Below are positions 53,806-63,121 of a DNA stretch of 64,000 bases, piece after piece. The stretch covers positions 62,001 through 126,000 of the forward strand of contig NZ_FNIY01000005.1 in the NCBI RefSeq assembly GCF_900104355.1. Direction: 5' to 3'. Position 1 is the first letter of the stretch, and every line of letters begins with the position of its first letter. This DNA is from Phyllobacterium sp. OV277 (lineage in GTDB: Bacteria; Pseudomonadota; Alphaproteobacteria; Rhizobiales; Rhizobiaceae). A program made the position numbers and the translations under genes. Under the pieces are notes generated by a model. The model was given only the letters and a program-made list of their open reading frames with translations. It did not search any database and had not been told where the DNA came from.

Positions 53806-54655
53806 GCGTCGCTTACAGCAGCCCGGTCCGGCGGAGGCCAAACGGTTCGAGAGTTTCGCCGGGATTGGCCGCACGTTCAGCTTTGACCTGGAGCCGGGTC
53901 TCAGCATCAACGAGGCAATCACCAGACCGCTCGTTGCGGCCAATATGCGCGCCGCAGCATTCGTCATTGAAGGTGGTGCGTTCGCGCCTTTTCACTATCT
54001 TATGCCCGCGCTGTCTGCGGATAACCTTCATGCCGCATGGTATAGCGACACATTCTCTCCCGCTGGTGAAACGCGGCTGGAACGCGGCAACGTTACATTC
54101 GGCGAGCGGGACGGTGCTCCATTCATCCATTGCCATGCCACATGGATTGAGCCGGATGGCAGACGCTGTGCCGGTCATATCCTGCCGCACGAAACAATCA
54201 TCAGCCAGCCCATCCGCGCCACCGTATGGGGTGTCGAAGAGATCAGGATGGTTTCCGAGCCGGATGCCGAAACAGCGTTCACTATTTTTCATCCTGTGCC
54301 GTTCAAACAGCCATCGAGCATCGCCACTGGTCCGCGCACAATCATCGCCCGCGTCAGACCAAACGAAGACATTATTGACGCTGTGGAAGCGATCTGCCGC
54401 AAGCACGGCTTTGCGGGCGCACACTTTCGCGGCGGTGTCGGCAGCCTGATCGGTGCGCGGTATCTGGACGGTACCCGCGTTGACGATATTGCGACCGAAG
54501 TGTTCATCACCGGCGGTTTCATCTCGGCGGACTCCAGCGCAACCCGGTTGGAAATCACCATGGTCGATACCAGGGGCAGCATCACCAGCGGCACCCTCGT
54601 GCGCGGCGACAACCCTGTTTGCATCACCTTCGAACTTTGTCTGGAAGAGGCCTGA
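53798..54655 (+). CDS. Tandem PPC/DUF296 domain protein
   Basis: The 285-residue protein contains two PPC (DUF296) domains, about residues 25-135 and 165-280. The first keeps the family's metal-binding His set (HCHATWIEPDGRRCAGHILP); the second aligns over the same region (RLEITMVDTRGSITSGTLVR) but has lost all three His. PPC domains form trimers of unknown enzymatic role. A GTG start overlapping the SDR stop is preferred; an ATG ten codons earlier (53768) is possible. The gene lies in the IclR/TRAP island between two SDR genes. Confidence 0.82.
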   Translation: MPERRLQQPGPAEAKRFESFAGIGRTFSFDLEPGLSINEAITRPLVAANMRAAAFVIEGGAFAPFHYLMPALSADNLHAAWYSDTFSPAGETRLERGNVTFGERDGAPFIHCHATWIEPDGRRCAGHILPHETIISQPIRATVWGVEEIRMVSEPDAETAFTIFHPVPFKQPSSIATGPRTIIARVRPNEDIIDAVEAICRKHGFAGAHFRGGVGSLIGARYLDGTRVDDIATEVFITGGFISADSSATRLEITMVDTRGSITSGTLVRGDNPVCITFELCLEEA

Positions 54656-54691
54656 CCATCCTCTTCCCTCATAACAGAGAGGACCAGCATC

Positions 54692-55459
54692 ATGACGACA
54701 TTCGATACTGACGAGCGGACAGCCCTTGTTACCGGCGGCGCATCGGGGATCGGTCTTGCCACGGTTCACGCTTTGGCAGGTGACGGCTGGAAGGTTGTTG
54801 TCGCTGATCGTGATGTCAAGGAAGCGGTGAAGGTCGAACTTAACCAAGCCTATCCGGGCCGCGTACGGTTCGCGCAACTTGATGTCACCGACGAACACGC
54901 GGTCGAAGCCCTGACAGCGGAAACAGAAGCGGAGTTCGGTCCCATCAGGGGCATAGTCTGCTCCGCAGGGATTGGCCGCGATACGCCATTCTTTGATACC
55001 ACCGCAGACATGTTCCGACAAATCTACGAAATCAATGTGGTCGGCACATTTCTAGTTGCCCAATCCGGTGCACGCATGATGGCCGCCAATGGTGGTGGCG
55101 CCGTGGTCAATCTCGCTTCGATCTCAGGCATGCGCGGCAATATCGGTCGATCAGCCTACGGCGCTTCGAAGGGTGCGATCATCAACCTGACAAAGGTGAT
55201 GGCCGTTGAACTTGCTCCCTACAACATCCGCGTCAATGCGATTGCTCCCGGCCCTGTTGAAACACCCATGGCCGCCGCCCTCCACACGCCCGAAATTCGC
55301 GAGGGCTGGAGCCGGACAGTGCCACAGCGGCGCTACGGCCAGCCCGAAGAAATTGCCAGCACAATCGCCTTTCTTCTGGATGAGAACCGCTCAAGCTATG
55401 TGACGGGCCAGACGCTCGCCGTCGATGGTGGTTTCACCGCTGGTGGCCTTATCGGCTAG
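54692..55459 (+). CDS. Short-chain dehydrogenase/reductase (FabG-like)
   Basis: The 255-residue protein has the SDR motifs ALVTGGASGIGLATVHALAG (TGxxxGIG), the Asp of VVADRDVKE for NAD preference, CSAGIG, NLASISG with catalytic Ser, and YGASKGAI with Tyr and Lys. AGAGGACC precedes the ATG. It is the last gene of the TRAP operon and overlaps the convergent LacI gene by 11 bases. Probable role: oxidation of a hydroxyl on the acid or its CoA ester. Confidence 0.93.
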   Translation: MTTFDTDERTALVTGGASGIGLATVHALAGDGWKVVVADRDVKEAVKVELNQAYPGRVRFAQLDVTDEHAVEALTAETEAEFGPIRGIVCSAGIGRDTPFFDTTADMFRQIYEINVVGTFLVAQSGARMMAANGGGAVVNLASISGMRGNIGRSAYGASKGAIINLTKVMAVELAPYNIRVNAIAPGPVETPMAAALHTPEIREGWSRTVPQRRYGQPEEIASTIAFLLDENRSSYVTGQTLAVDGGFTAGGLIG

Positions 55460-56525
55460 AAATCCCGATGCGCTCGCCCTGATCAGCTTCCGGATAGCTC
55501 AGGCTCTGCAACTGTGTCGGGTCGACACCCTCAATCCGGCGCAAGACGGCACGGGCAAGTTCACGCCCGGCATGCCGGATGTCTTCATTATAAACGATAA
55601 CTTCAGGCCGGAACCATTGCAAGAAATTCGTCGTCTGTTTCGACACCAGATCAACGTCCCGGCCAAGCTTTAAGCCAGTTGCCTCGATACCGGCAACAAC
55701 AGCCACTGCCAAACCACCCGTGCAACAGATGATACCATCCGGCGGATTGGGTTCACGCATGAATATTTCTGTCAGGTTGCGCACATCGGTGAGTGAGAGC
55801 GTGCCATTCCAGTGATCAAGCGGAACTGCGGCGGCGCCGCTTTCCTGCAGGCCGCGCCGGAAACCATCATCGAGGTGCCAATAATAGGTATGAGCGGGAC
55901 TAGGCCCCGCAACCATAGCAATCCGGCGACGCCCCCGTTCCGCAAGGCTTTTCACTGCGGCATAGGCATAGGCCTCATTGTCGAAATCATGGAATGGATG
56001 TTCGATACCCATTCTCGTGCGACCATGGGTGGCGAACGGAAAGTTGTGATCCGTGAGGTAGCGAACACGCGGATCGGAAGGCTCGGTCTGCGACATGATA
56101 ATTCCGTCAGCCGATCCGGTTTCGAAGATGTAACGGATGGGCTGCATCGGATCATTTTCAGGCGAATATGGCGTGACAATGAGATGATAAGGCGTTTCGG
56201 CCAGAATTTCCGAGATGCCGTAAACGAGGTTGGATGTCAGCCCCATGATTTCGCTCTGTGAATTGAGCACAAGGCTGATGACATTTGTCTTGCCTGTCCG
56301 CAAACGCACGCCCGCCCGGTTGGGCCGGTAGCCAATCTGCCTGGCAATCAGCTGCACGCGGTTTTTCGTCGCCTGCCCGATCTCCGGAGCGTCCTTGAGT
56401 GCGCGCGAGACGGTGGTCACACCGAGCCCGGCCATAAAAGCTATGGTTTTCAACGTTGGCCGCTCGCCTTCGCTGAGAGGCGCCGCCTTTTCCCCATCAA
56501 GAGGAATATGCCGTTTATCGTTCAT
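55449..56525 (-). CDS. LacI-family transcriptional regulator of the sugar operon
   Basis: The 358-residue protein has an N-terminal polar extension of about 20 residues, then the LacI helix-turn-helix (TLKTIAFMAGLGVTTVSRAL) and hinge (YRPNRAGVRLRTGKTNVISL), then the sugar-binding core. It is divergent from the sugar ABC operon across a 349-base gap that contains two identical operators. Confidence 0.93.
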   Translation of the reverse strand: MNDKRHIPLDGEKAAPLSEGERPTLKTIAFMAGLGVTTVSRALKDAPEIGQATKNRVQLIARQIGYRPNRAGVRLRTGKTNVISLVLNSQSEIMGLTSNLVYGISEILAETPYHLIVTPYSPENDPMQPIRYIFETGSADGIIMSQTEPSDPRVRYLTDHNFPFATHGRTRMGIEHPFHDFDNEAYAYAAVKSLAERGRRRIAMVAGPSPAHTYYWHLDDGFRRGLQESGAAAVPLDHWNGTLSLTDVRNLTEIFMREPNPPDGIICCTGGLAVAVVAGIEATGLKLGRDVDLVSKQTTNFLQWFRPEVIVYNEDIRHAGRELARAVLRRIEGVDPTQLQSLSYPEADQGERIGISSR

Positions 56526-56603
56526 GCCAGTTCAACCGATTGCAGGTGCTTCCCCCTGTATGGACCCGCCGACGCATATCTTCAAGATAGACGTTATAAT
56601 TTT

Positions 56604-56617
56604 CTGTAACGTTTCAG
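56604..56617. promoter_or_regulatory. LacI operator O1
   Basis: CTGTAACGTTTCAG is a near-palindrome (12 of 14) of the LacI/GalR type, 79 bases upstream of the LacI start codon. The identity extends to the following ATT. Confidence 0.7.
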
Positions 56618-56845
56618 ATTATATCGAAAAGCATTCCCCGACGGTGATGTTACAAGGATGGATTGGAGCGGTATTTCAATCATCAAAAGCGGAAAACCCA
56701 AGCCTTCACGTCCGTGACTACACACAATAATCGCATTACTTATTTGATATTATTGGGTAAAATACGTGCTCCACAACATTATATCGGCCATCGAAAAAAA
56801 TCCGCCATCGGGAATTGCGTCGTTAAAAGTTTTCGACTACGCTAC

Positions 56846-56859
56846 CTGTAACGTTTCAG
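56846..56859. promoter_or_regulatory. LacI operator O2
   Basis: The same CTGTAACGTTTCAG, 15 bases before the binding-protein start codon and just before its ribosome site (GGGAGGA). Its position would block elongation or initiation of the sugar operon. Confidence 0.75.
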
Positions 56860-56874
56860 ATTTGGGAGGATACG

Positions 56875-58119
56875 ATGCGTTACCGGACATCATTGGCCAT
56901 TTTGGCTGCGTCAACATTGCTATGGACTGCTGGCTCTGCCAGCGCTGTGGACCTTGAAGTCACCCATTGGTGGACATCCGGCGGCGAAGCTGCTGCGGTC
57001 AAGGTCCTCGCCGATTCCTTTGACAAGCAGGGCGGTGACAAGTGGGTCGACGGCGCCATTGCTGGCAGCGGCTCAACAGCAACCCCTATCATCGTCAGCC
57101 GTATTCTTGGCGGCAACCCCATGGGTGCAACGCAGCTCAATACGGGACGTGATGCCGAAGACCTTGTGAAGGCCGGAATGATGACCGACCTCTCCGACCT
57201 CGCAGCCAAGGAAGGCTGGGCCGATTTCATCCGTCCCAAAAAGCTGCTCGATGCATGCAAATATGAAGGCAAAATCTATTGCGTGCCTGTGAACATTCAT
57301 TCGGCACAATGGATGTGGATCAATCCCAACGCTTTCAAGGACGCCGGTGTGGCAGTTCCTACGAATTGGAAAGAATTCGTCGCCGCAGCACCCACGCTGA
57401 AAGAAAAGGGCATCATCCCGCTCGCCACAGGCGAAGCCTGGCAGGTCAATACTATTTTCAATGTCATGATCCCTTCGCTTGGCGGCAAGGAATTGTTCCG
57501 CAAGGTTTATGAGCTCAAGGACCCCGAAGCGGCAGCAAGCCCGGAAATGAAGGCCGTTTGGGACTCTTTCGCACAGGCACGCACCCTCGTTGACCCCGGC
57601 TATGTCGGTCGATCATGGAATGAAGCAACCAATCTGGTGATCACCGGCAAGGCCGGAGCACAGGTCATGGGCGACTGGGCACAGGGAGAATTTGGCCTCG
57701 CCAAAAAGGTGGCAGGGACTGATTATGATTGCCTACCCGGACTTGGTGGCAATGCCATCCTCGATACGGGTGGCGATGCCTTCTATTTCCCAAAGAACCA
57801 GAACCCTGAGATAACCAAGGCACAGCTGAAGCTGGCAAGCCTTCTGCTTTCCAAAGAAACGCAAGTGGCGTTCAATCTCGCCAAAGGTTCTTTGCCGGTG
57901 CGCGGGGACGTTGATCTTGAGGCAGCCAATGCCTGCATGAAGAAGGGTATCGAAATTCTCAAAAGCCCCGAGAATATTCTGCCTTCGCTCAACCAGAATC
58001 TGACTGCCGACACCAAGGGGCAAATTGAGGATTTGACGAAGGAATTCTTCGCCGATCCCAACATGACTGTCGATGACGCGCAGGCGCGCTTCGTCGAAAT
58101 CATCAAGCAAGCCCAGTAG
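56875..58119 (+). CDS. Sugar ABC transporter binding protein (glucose/mannose type)
   Basis: The 414-residue protein has a Sec signal (SLAILAASTLLWTAGSASAV) and the family 1 binding-protein fold close to glucose/mannose receptors: EVTHWWTSGGEAAAVKVLAD, GKIYCVPVNIHSAQWMWINP and MGDWAQGEFG. GGGAGGATACG precedes the ATG. It starts a six-gene operon (56875-63065) under the divergent LacI regulator. Confidence 0.93.
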   Translation: MRYRTSLAILAASTLLWTAGSASAVDLEVTHWWTSGGEAAAVKVLADSFDKQGGDKWVDGAIAGSGSTATPIIVSRILGGNPMGATQLNTGRDAEDLVKAGMMTDLSDLAAKEGWADFIRPKKLLDACKYEGKIYCVPVNIHSAQWMWINPNAFKDAGVAVPTNWKEFVAAAPTLKEKGIIPLATGEAWQVNTIFNVMIPSLGGKELFRKVYELKDPEAAASPEMKAVWDSFAQARTLVDPGYVGRSWNEATNLVITGKAGAQVMGDWAQGEFGLAKKVAGTDYDCLPGLGGNAILDTGGDAFYFPKNQNPEITKAQLKLASLLLSKETQVAFNLAKGSLPVRGDVDLEAANACMKKGIEILKSPENILPSLNQNLTADTKGQIEDLTKEFFADPNMTVDDAQARFVEIIKQAQ

Positions 58120-58193
58120 CCCACTGACATCACCCTCGGGACCGCCGGTTGCACAGGCAATCGGCGGCCAACCGAGGATTGACGGAGAACAGA

Positions 58194-59087
58194 ATGAGTT
58201 CCACGGCGCGGCCCAACACGCTTTTCAAGAACCTCAATGCCAAGGTTGCGGCCCTGCCGATGATCGTGACAGTTCTCGTGGTTTTCATCGGATGCACATT
58301 GTGGACCGTTGTTTATTCCTTCACGGCATCGCGGGCATTGCCGGAACTGACATTTGTCGGGTTCGACCAATATGCCCGGCTTTTCAATACGCCCCGGTGG
58401 AACATATCCGCGCGAAACCTGGCAATCTTCGGTGTGTGTCTATTGTGCTTTTCATCCGTCATTGGCTTCATTCTCGCTGCGCTGATGGATCAGAAAATCC
58501 GCTTTGAGAATACGTTCCGCACTATCTTCCTCTACCCCTATGCCCTGTCTTTCATCGTCACCGGGCTTATCTGGCAGTGGATACTCACACCGACCTTTGG
58601 CATTCAGAAAGTGGTTCGCGATCTCGGTTTTGAGAACTTCACCTTCTCAATCCTGAATGATCAGCGGTACGCCATCTATGCGATCGTCATTGCCGGTCTG
58701 TGGCATGGCACTGGCCTTGTCATGGCGCTGATGCTGGCAGGCCTGCGCAACATTGATGAGGAAATCTGGAAGGCCGCCCGGGTCGACGGCATTCCCACAT
58801 GGAAGACCTACCTCTTCATCATCATCCCGATGATGCGACCGGTCTTCATCACCACAATCGTCCTGACTGCCGCAGGCATCGTCCGTGTCTACGATCTGGT
58901 TGTCGCCCTCACTGATGGTGGCCCCGGCAATGCCAGCGAAGTCCCGGCCAAGTATGTCTACGAATTTATGTTCCGGCGCGCCAATCTCGGACAGGGCCTT
59001 GCCGCATCCACCATCATGCTGACCACCGTTCTCATCATTCTCATTCCGTGGGCCTTGATGGAATTCCGCGAGGGTAAACGCAAATGA
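58194..59087 (+). CDS. Sugar ABC transporter permease (MalF type)
   Basis: The 297-residue protein has six transmembrane helices and the EAA loop EEIWKAARVDGIPTWKTYLF. Start MSSTARPNTL has CGGAGAACAG before it. It overlaps the next permease gene by four bases. Confidence 0.93.
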   Translation: MSSTARPNTLFKNLNAKVAALPMIVTVLVVFIGCTLWTVVYSFTASRALPELTFVGFDQYARLFNTPRWNISARNLAIFGVCLLCFSSVIGFILAALMDQKIRFENTFRTIFLYPYALSFIVTGLIWQWILTPTFGIQKVVRDLGFENFTFSILNDQRYAIYAIVIAGLWHGTGLVMALMLAGLRNIDEEIWKAARVDGIPTWKTYLFIIIPMMRPVFITTIVLTAAGIVRVYDLVVALTDGGPGNASEVPAKYVYEFMFRRANLGQGLAASTIMLTTVLIILIPWALMEFREGKRK

Positions 59088-59986
59088 CCGTTGTAAGCCA
59101 GACGACAATCGAACCACGCGGTAAACGTCCGACACGGGTTTTTTCGCCTGCAACGATCATGATCTACGGCATTCTGTTCGTGGCTGCGGTCTATTACCTG
59201 TTGCCACTCTACGTGATGATTGTCACATCGCTGAAAGGCATGCCGGAAATCCGCCTTGGCAATATCTTCTCGCCGCCCGTGGAGATAACCTTCCAGTCAT
59301 GGAGCACCGCCTGGGACACGGCCTGCACAGGCCTGTACTGCGAAGGCCTGAAAGTCGGCTTCATGAATTCGGTGAAGATCACCATTCCCAGCGTGATCAT
59401 CTCGATCCTCATCGCCTCGGTGAATGGCTATGCGCTGGCAAACTGGCGCTTCAAGGGATCGGAAGTTTTCTTCAGCATTCTTCTGTTTGGTGCGTTCATT
59501 CCCTATCAGGTGATGCTGTATCCCCTTGTGATCATCACGCGCGATCTCGGTATCTTTGGAACATTGCCGGGTATCATCGTCATCCATACCATTTTCGGCA
59601 TGCCGATACTGACGCTGCTGTTCCGCAATTATTTCGCTTCGCTGCCGGTGGAACTGTTCAAGGCTGCCCGCGTCGATGGTGCAGGATTCTGGCGCATCTT
59701 TTTCCAGATCATGGTGCCGATGTCTGCGCCAATCTTCGTTGTCGCCATCATTCTACAGGTCACTGGCATCTGGAATGATTTCCTCTTCGGCGTCGTCTTC
59801 GCCGGTACCAAAAACGTGCCGATGACGGTGCAGCTCAACAACATCGTCAACTCGACGCAGGGCGTCAAGGAATACAACGTCAACATGGCAGCGACCATTC
59901 TCACTGGTCTGGTACCGCTGCTCGTCTATTTCTTTTCAGGCAAATATTTCGTCAGGGGCATCGCCGCTGGCGCCGTCAAAGGATGA
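59084..59986 (+). CDS. Sugar ABC transporter permease (MalG type)
   Basis: The 300-residue protein has six transmembrane helices and the EAA loop VELFKAARVDGAGFWRIFFQ. The periplasmic insert between helices 1 and 2 contains two Cys (DTACTGLYCEG), as in glucose/mannose permeases of this group. Start overlaps the preceding stop (ATGA). Confidence 0.93.
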   Translation: MTVVSQTTIEPRGKRPTRVFSPATIMIYGILFVAAVYYLLPLYVMIVTSLKGMPEIRLGNIFSPPVEITFQSWSTAWDTACTGLYCEGLKVGFMNSVKITIPSVIISILIASVNGYALANWRFKGSEVFFSILLFGAFIPYQVMLYPLVIITRDLGIFGTLPGIIVIHTIFGMPILTLLFRNYFASLPVELFKAARVDGAGFWRIFFQIMVPMSAPIFVVAIILQVTGIWNDFLFGVVFAGTKNVPMTVQLNNIVNSTQGVKEYNVNMAATILTGLVPLLVYFFSGKYFVRGIAAGAVKG

Positions 59987-60034
59987 TTGCGTATGCAAGG
60001 ATTGTCACCATCAGCCACGAGGGAACGGATCAGT

Positions 60035-61135
60035 ATGGCCCAGCAAAGCCCCAGCGTTTCGATCAAGGATCTTTCGCTCAACTATGGTTCGGTGAGCGTG
60101 CTCAAAGAGCTGAATATCGACGTGGCCGATGGTGAATTCCTTGTACTGCTCGGACCATCAGGCTGTGGCAAGTCGACTTTGCTGAACTGCATTGCCGGTC
60201 TGCTCGAAATTTCGGATGGACAGATCTTTATAAAAGACAAGAACGTCACATGGAAGGAACCAAAGGACCGCGGCATCGGCATGGTGTTCCAGTCCTATGC
60301 GCTCTATCCGCAGATGACGGTGGAAAGGAATCTCTCCTTTGGTCTGCGGGTTGCGGGCTTGCCAAAAGCCGAGATCGAAAAGCGCATCGCCAACGCCGCT
60401 GATATCCTGCAGATCGGCCCGCTTTTGCAGCGCAAACCCGGCGCGCTTTCCGGCGGTCAACGCCAGCGCGTCGCCATCGGCCGCGCATTGGTGCGTGACG
60501 TCGACGTGTTTCTGTTTGATGAACCCCTGTCCAATCTCGACGCAAAGCTTCGTTCCGAACTGCGTGTTGAAATCAAGCGGCTGCACCAGAAACTCGCCAA
60601 TACGATGATCTACGTCACGCATGACCAGATCGAAGCCTTGACCCTTGCGGATCGCATCGCAGTCATGAAGGGCGGACTGATCCAGCAACTGGACGAGCCG
60701 CTGACCATCTACAACAAGCCGCGCAATCTGTTCGTTGCCAGCTTCATCGGCTCACCCTCGATGAATTTCTTGAAGGGTGAGATTGCGGAGAAAGGTGGCA
60801 AGCCGTTTTTCCGTGTCGCCGATCTTGATGTATCTCTGGATACTTATGGCGCGCAGGAACCCTTAAAGGCTGGTCGTTCGGTCATTTTCGGTTTCCGCCC
60901 GGAACATATTGCCCTCAGTGATCAACCGGGCCCGGCTGGCCGTTCCTGTCAGGCCACCGTTGATCTTGATGAACCCATGGGCGCCGATAGCCTTGTCTGG
61001 TTGAAAGTCGCTGGCAAAGCCGTCTCAGTCCGCGTGGATTCCGGTCGTCGCTACCAGAACGGCGAAACCGTGCATCTGACCTTTGACCCCGCCCTCGCCT
61101 CCCTCTTCGACTCCCAGACCGAAGAGCGAATTTAG
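60035..61135 (+). CDS. Sugar ABC transporter ATP-binding protein (MalK/UgpC type)
   Basis: The 366-residue protein has a single ABC domain (Walker A GPSGCGKSTLLNCIAG, Q-loop MVFQSYALYPQM, signature LSGGQRQRVAIGRAL, Walker B VFLFDEPLSNLDAKLR, switch His in YVTHDQ) and a C-terminal TOBE/regulatory domain (about 240-360). MAQQSPSV at 60035 is the likely start. MalK proteins of this kind often serve several transporters, so it could also energise the ATPase-less GH172 operon at 12-17 kb. Confidence 0.95.
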   Translation: MAQQSPSVSIKDLSLNYGSVSVLKELNIDVADGEFLVLLGPSGCGKSTLLNCIAGLLEISDGQIFIKDKNVTWKEPKDRGIGMVFQSYALYPQMTVERNLSFGLRVAGLPKAEIEKRIANAADILQIGPLLQRKPGALSGGQRQRVAIGRALVRDVDVFLFDEPLSNLDAKLRSELRVEIKRLHQKLANTMIYVTHDQIEALTLADRIAVMKGGLIQQLDEPLTIYNKPRNLFVASFIGSPSMNFLKGEIAEKGGKPFFRVADLDVSLDTYGAQEPLKAGRSVIFGFRPEHIALSDQPGPAGRSCQATVDLDEPMGADSLVWLKVAGKAVSVRVDSGRRYQNGETVHLTFDPALASLFDSQTEERI

Positions 61136-61158
61136 TCCTCCCAAAACCCTATGGAGTA

Positions 61159-61911
61159 ATGACCGTGACTGATTTTTCCTACCAGCTCTACAGTTCCCGC
61201 AACTTTCCGCCGCTCGAAAAGATACTTCCGATCCTGCAAAAGAATGGCTATGCGCAGGTCGAAGGATATGGCGGTGTCTACACGGATGCGGCAGCAACGC
61301 GGGCGGCCCTCGACGCCCATAGACTTACCATGGCATCGGGCCATTTCAGCATCGATGTTCTGGAAAACGAGCCAAACAAGGTGCTCGATATAGCAGGTAC
61401 ACTTGGCCTGAAGGCCATCTATTGCCCGCATCTGGCGGTCGAGCAGCGCCCATCCGACGCCTCGGGATGGTCGGATTTTGGCAAGCGACTGGAAGCCGTC
61501 CATGCGACCTATAGCAAGGCCGGATATATTTTCGGCTGGCACAACCATGATTTCGAGTTCAAGGCGCTCGCCGATGGCTCAATTCCACAGAAACTCATCC
61601 TCGATGCAGCACCCAGCATCTCATGGGAAGCGGATATCGCCTGGGTTATTCGCGGCGGTGCAGACCCGTTCCAGTGGATCAAGGATTACGGCTCCCGCAT
61701 CAGCGCGGTTCATGTGAAGGACATCGCACCCAAGGGTGAAAACACCAATGAAGATGGCTGGTCAGACGTCGGTTACGGCACCGTCGACTGGAAAGCATTG
61801 TTTGCCGCGCTGAAAGGCACACCAGTCCAGTTTTTCGTCATGGAACACGACAACCCGTCGGATGATGAGCGGTTTGCCCGCCGCTCCATCGCGACGGTCA
61901 AGGCATTTTGA
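61159..61911 (+). CDS. Sugar phosphate isomerase/epimerase family TIM-barrel protein
   Basis: The 250-residue protein is a xylose-isomerase-like TIM barrel (pfam AP_endonuc_2). Metal-site residues lie in GWHNHDFEFK, ILDAAPSISWEADIAWVIRG, AVHVKDIAPKGEN and FVMEHDNPSD. Members isomerise, epimerise or dehydrate sugars and inositol derivatives, and many act with Gfo/Idh/MocA oxidoreductases on 3-keto sugars. The following gene is such an oxidoreductase. Confidence 0.88.
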   Translation: MTVTDFSYQLYSSRNFPPLEKILPILQKNGYAQVEGYGGVYTDAAATRAALDAHRLTMASGHFSIDVLENEPNKVLDIAGTLGLKAIYCPHLAVEQRPSDASGWSDFGKRLEAVHATYSKAGYIFGWHNHDFEFKALADGSIPQKLILDAAPSISWEADIAWVIRGGADPFQWIKDYGSRISAVHVKDIAPKGENTNEDGWSDVGYGTVDWKALFAALKGTPVQFFVMEHDNPSDDERFARRSIATVKAF

Positions 61912-61925
61912 AGAAAGACAGTATC

Positions 61926-63065
61926 ATGGCTAAAACACTTGGTATCGGCATTATCGGTGCCGGCAATATTTCCGCCACTTACTTAAGGCTCGGCCCGCTC
62001 TTCAAGGGCATCGAAATGCGGGCGGTGGCTGATCTGAACAAGAAGGCGGCAGAGGCACGCGCCAAGGAATTTGGCGTCGAGGCCCGCAGCATCGATAAGC
62101 TGCTGGCAAGCGATGACATCGACATCATCGTCAACTTGACTGTGCCGGACGCGCATTTCGATGTCTCGCAGCAGATCCTTTCAGCAGGTAAGCATCTCTA
62201 TTCGGAGAAGCCGCTTACCCTGTCGCTCAAGGATGGCCTTGAGTTGCAGAAGCTCGCCAACAAGAAGGGCTTGAAGGCGGGCTGTGCGCCGGACACCTAT
62301 CTCGGCGGTGCGCATCAGCTGGCACGCAAAGCGGTTGATGACGGCCAGATCGGCACAATCACATCTGGAACAGCCCATGTCATGAGCCATGGCATGGAAC
62401 ACTGGCACCCAAACCCGGACTTCTTCTTCCGTCCGGGCGGCGGCCCGATCCTTGATCTTGGACCCTATTACATTGCCAATCTGGTCAATCTCATAGGGCC
62501 GGTAAGACGGGTTGCTGCGCTGACTTCGATGGCGACACCGACGCGGACCATTTCCAGTGAACCGCGCAAAGGTGAAACCATTGCGGTGACAACGCCGACT
62601 ACTATTCAGGCTCTGCTCGAATTCGACAGCGGCGCTTCGATCACGCTTTCGGCAAGCTGGGATGTCTGGGCTCATCATCATCCCAATATGGAGCTTTACG
62701 GGACGGAAGGTTCATTGTTCCTTCCAGATCCAAACTTCTTTGGCGGCGATGTCAAACTGGCAAAGCCCGGCAAGAAGGCAAAATCGCTCAAGAGCTGGTC
62801 GCATCCTTTTGGCATTCCGAACCAGAAGCATTCGGTTGGCATGATGGCCAATTACCGCACAGCTGGTCTTGCGGATATGGCAGCGGCGATACTTGAGGGC
62901 CGTGATATCCGCTGCTCCATCGACCGGGCGCTGCACGGTGTCGATGTGATGGTTTCAATCCTGCGCTCCGGTGAGGAAAAGAAGTTCATCGATATCAAGA
63001 GCAGTTGTACGCGGCCCGAAGCGCTTGGGATCAAGGAAGCCAAATCCTTGCTCAGGAAGAAATAG
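61926..63065 (+). CDS. Gfo/Idh/MocA-family oxidoreductase
   Basis: The 379-residue protein has the N-terminal NAD(P) motif GIGIIGAGNISATYLRLGP and the family's catalytic-region EKPLTLSLKDG (Lys of EKP), followed by the alpha/beta substrate domain with GGGPILDLGPYYIANLVNLI. ATG at 61926 is preferred over an upstream TTG. It would oxidise or reduce a sugar hydroxyl, perhaps to a 3-keto sugar, together with the TIM-barrel protein. It ends the operon. Confidence 0.9.
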   Translation: MAKTLGIGIIGAGNISATYLRLGPLFKGIEMRAVADLNKKAAEARAKEFGVEARSIDKLLASDDIDIIVNLTVPDAHFDVSQQILSAGKHLYSEKPLTLSLKDGLELQKLANKKGLKAGCAPDTYLGGAHQLARKAVDDGQIGTITSGTAHVMSHGMEHWHPNPDFFFRPGGGPILDLGPYYIANLVNLIGPVRRVAALTSMATPTRTISSEPRKGETIAVTTPTTIQALLEFDSGASITLSASWDVWAHHHPNMELYGTEGSLFLPDPNFFGGDVKLAKPGKKAKSLKSWSHPFGIPNQKHSVGMMANYRTAGLADMAAAILEGRDIRCSIDRALHGVDVMVSILRSGEEKKFIDIKSSCTRPEALGIKEAKSLLRKK

Positions 63066-63068
63066 CCT

Positions 63069-63113
63069 CCCAAGGCTGTTCACCCCCTCTGCCCGGGCGG
63101 CAGAGGGGCTTGG
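63069..63113. terminator. Terminator hairpin between convergent operon end and soxR
   Basis: CCCCTCTGCC and GGCAGAGGGG form a perfect 10-bp stem with a five-base loop, bracketed by CCAAG and CTTGG which can extend the structure. There is no strong T-run. It separates convergent genes and probably ends both transcripts. Confidence 0.75.
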
Positions 63114-63121
63114 CTCGAATT

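Larger units (their letters stand above)
56526..56874. other. Divergent promoter region with two identical operators
   Basis: This 349-base gap holds no gene. It contains identical 14-base operators at 56604-56617 and 56846-56859, and AT-rich promoter-like sequence between them. Confidence 0.65.

Noticed and set aside
53813-55021. A 402-codon frame antisense to the PPC and SDR genes
   Set aside because: It spans the junction of two recognised genes on the other strand and has a Cys/Arg-rich composition typical of shadow frames.
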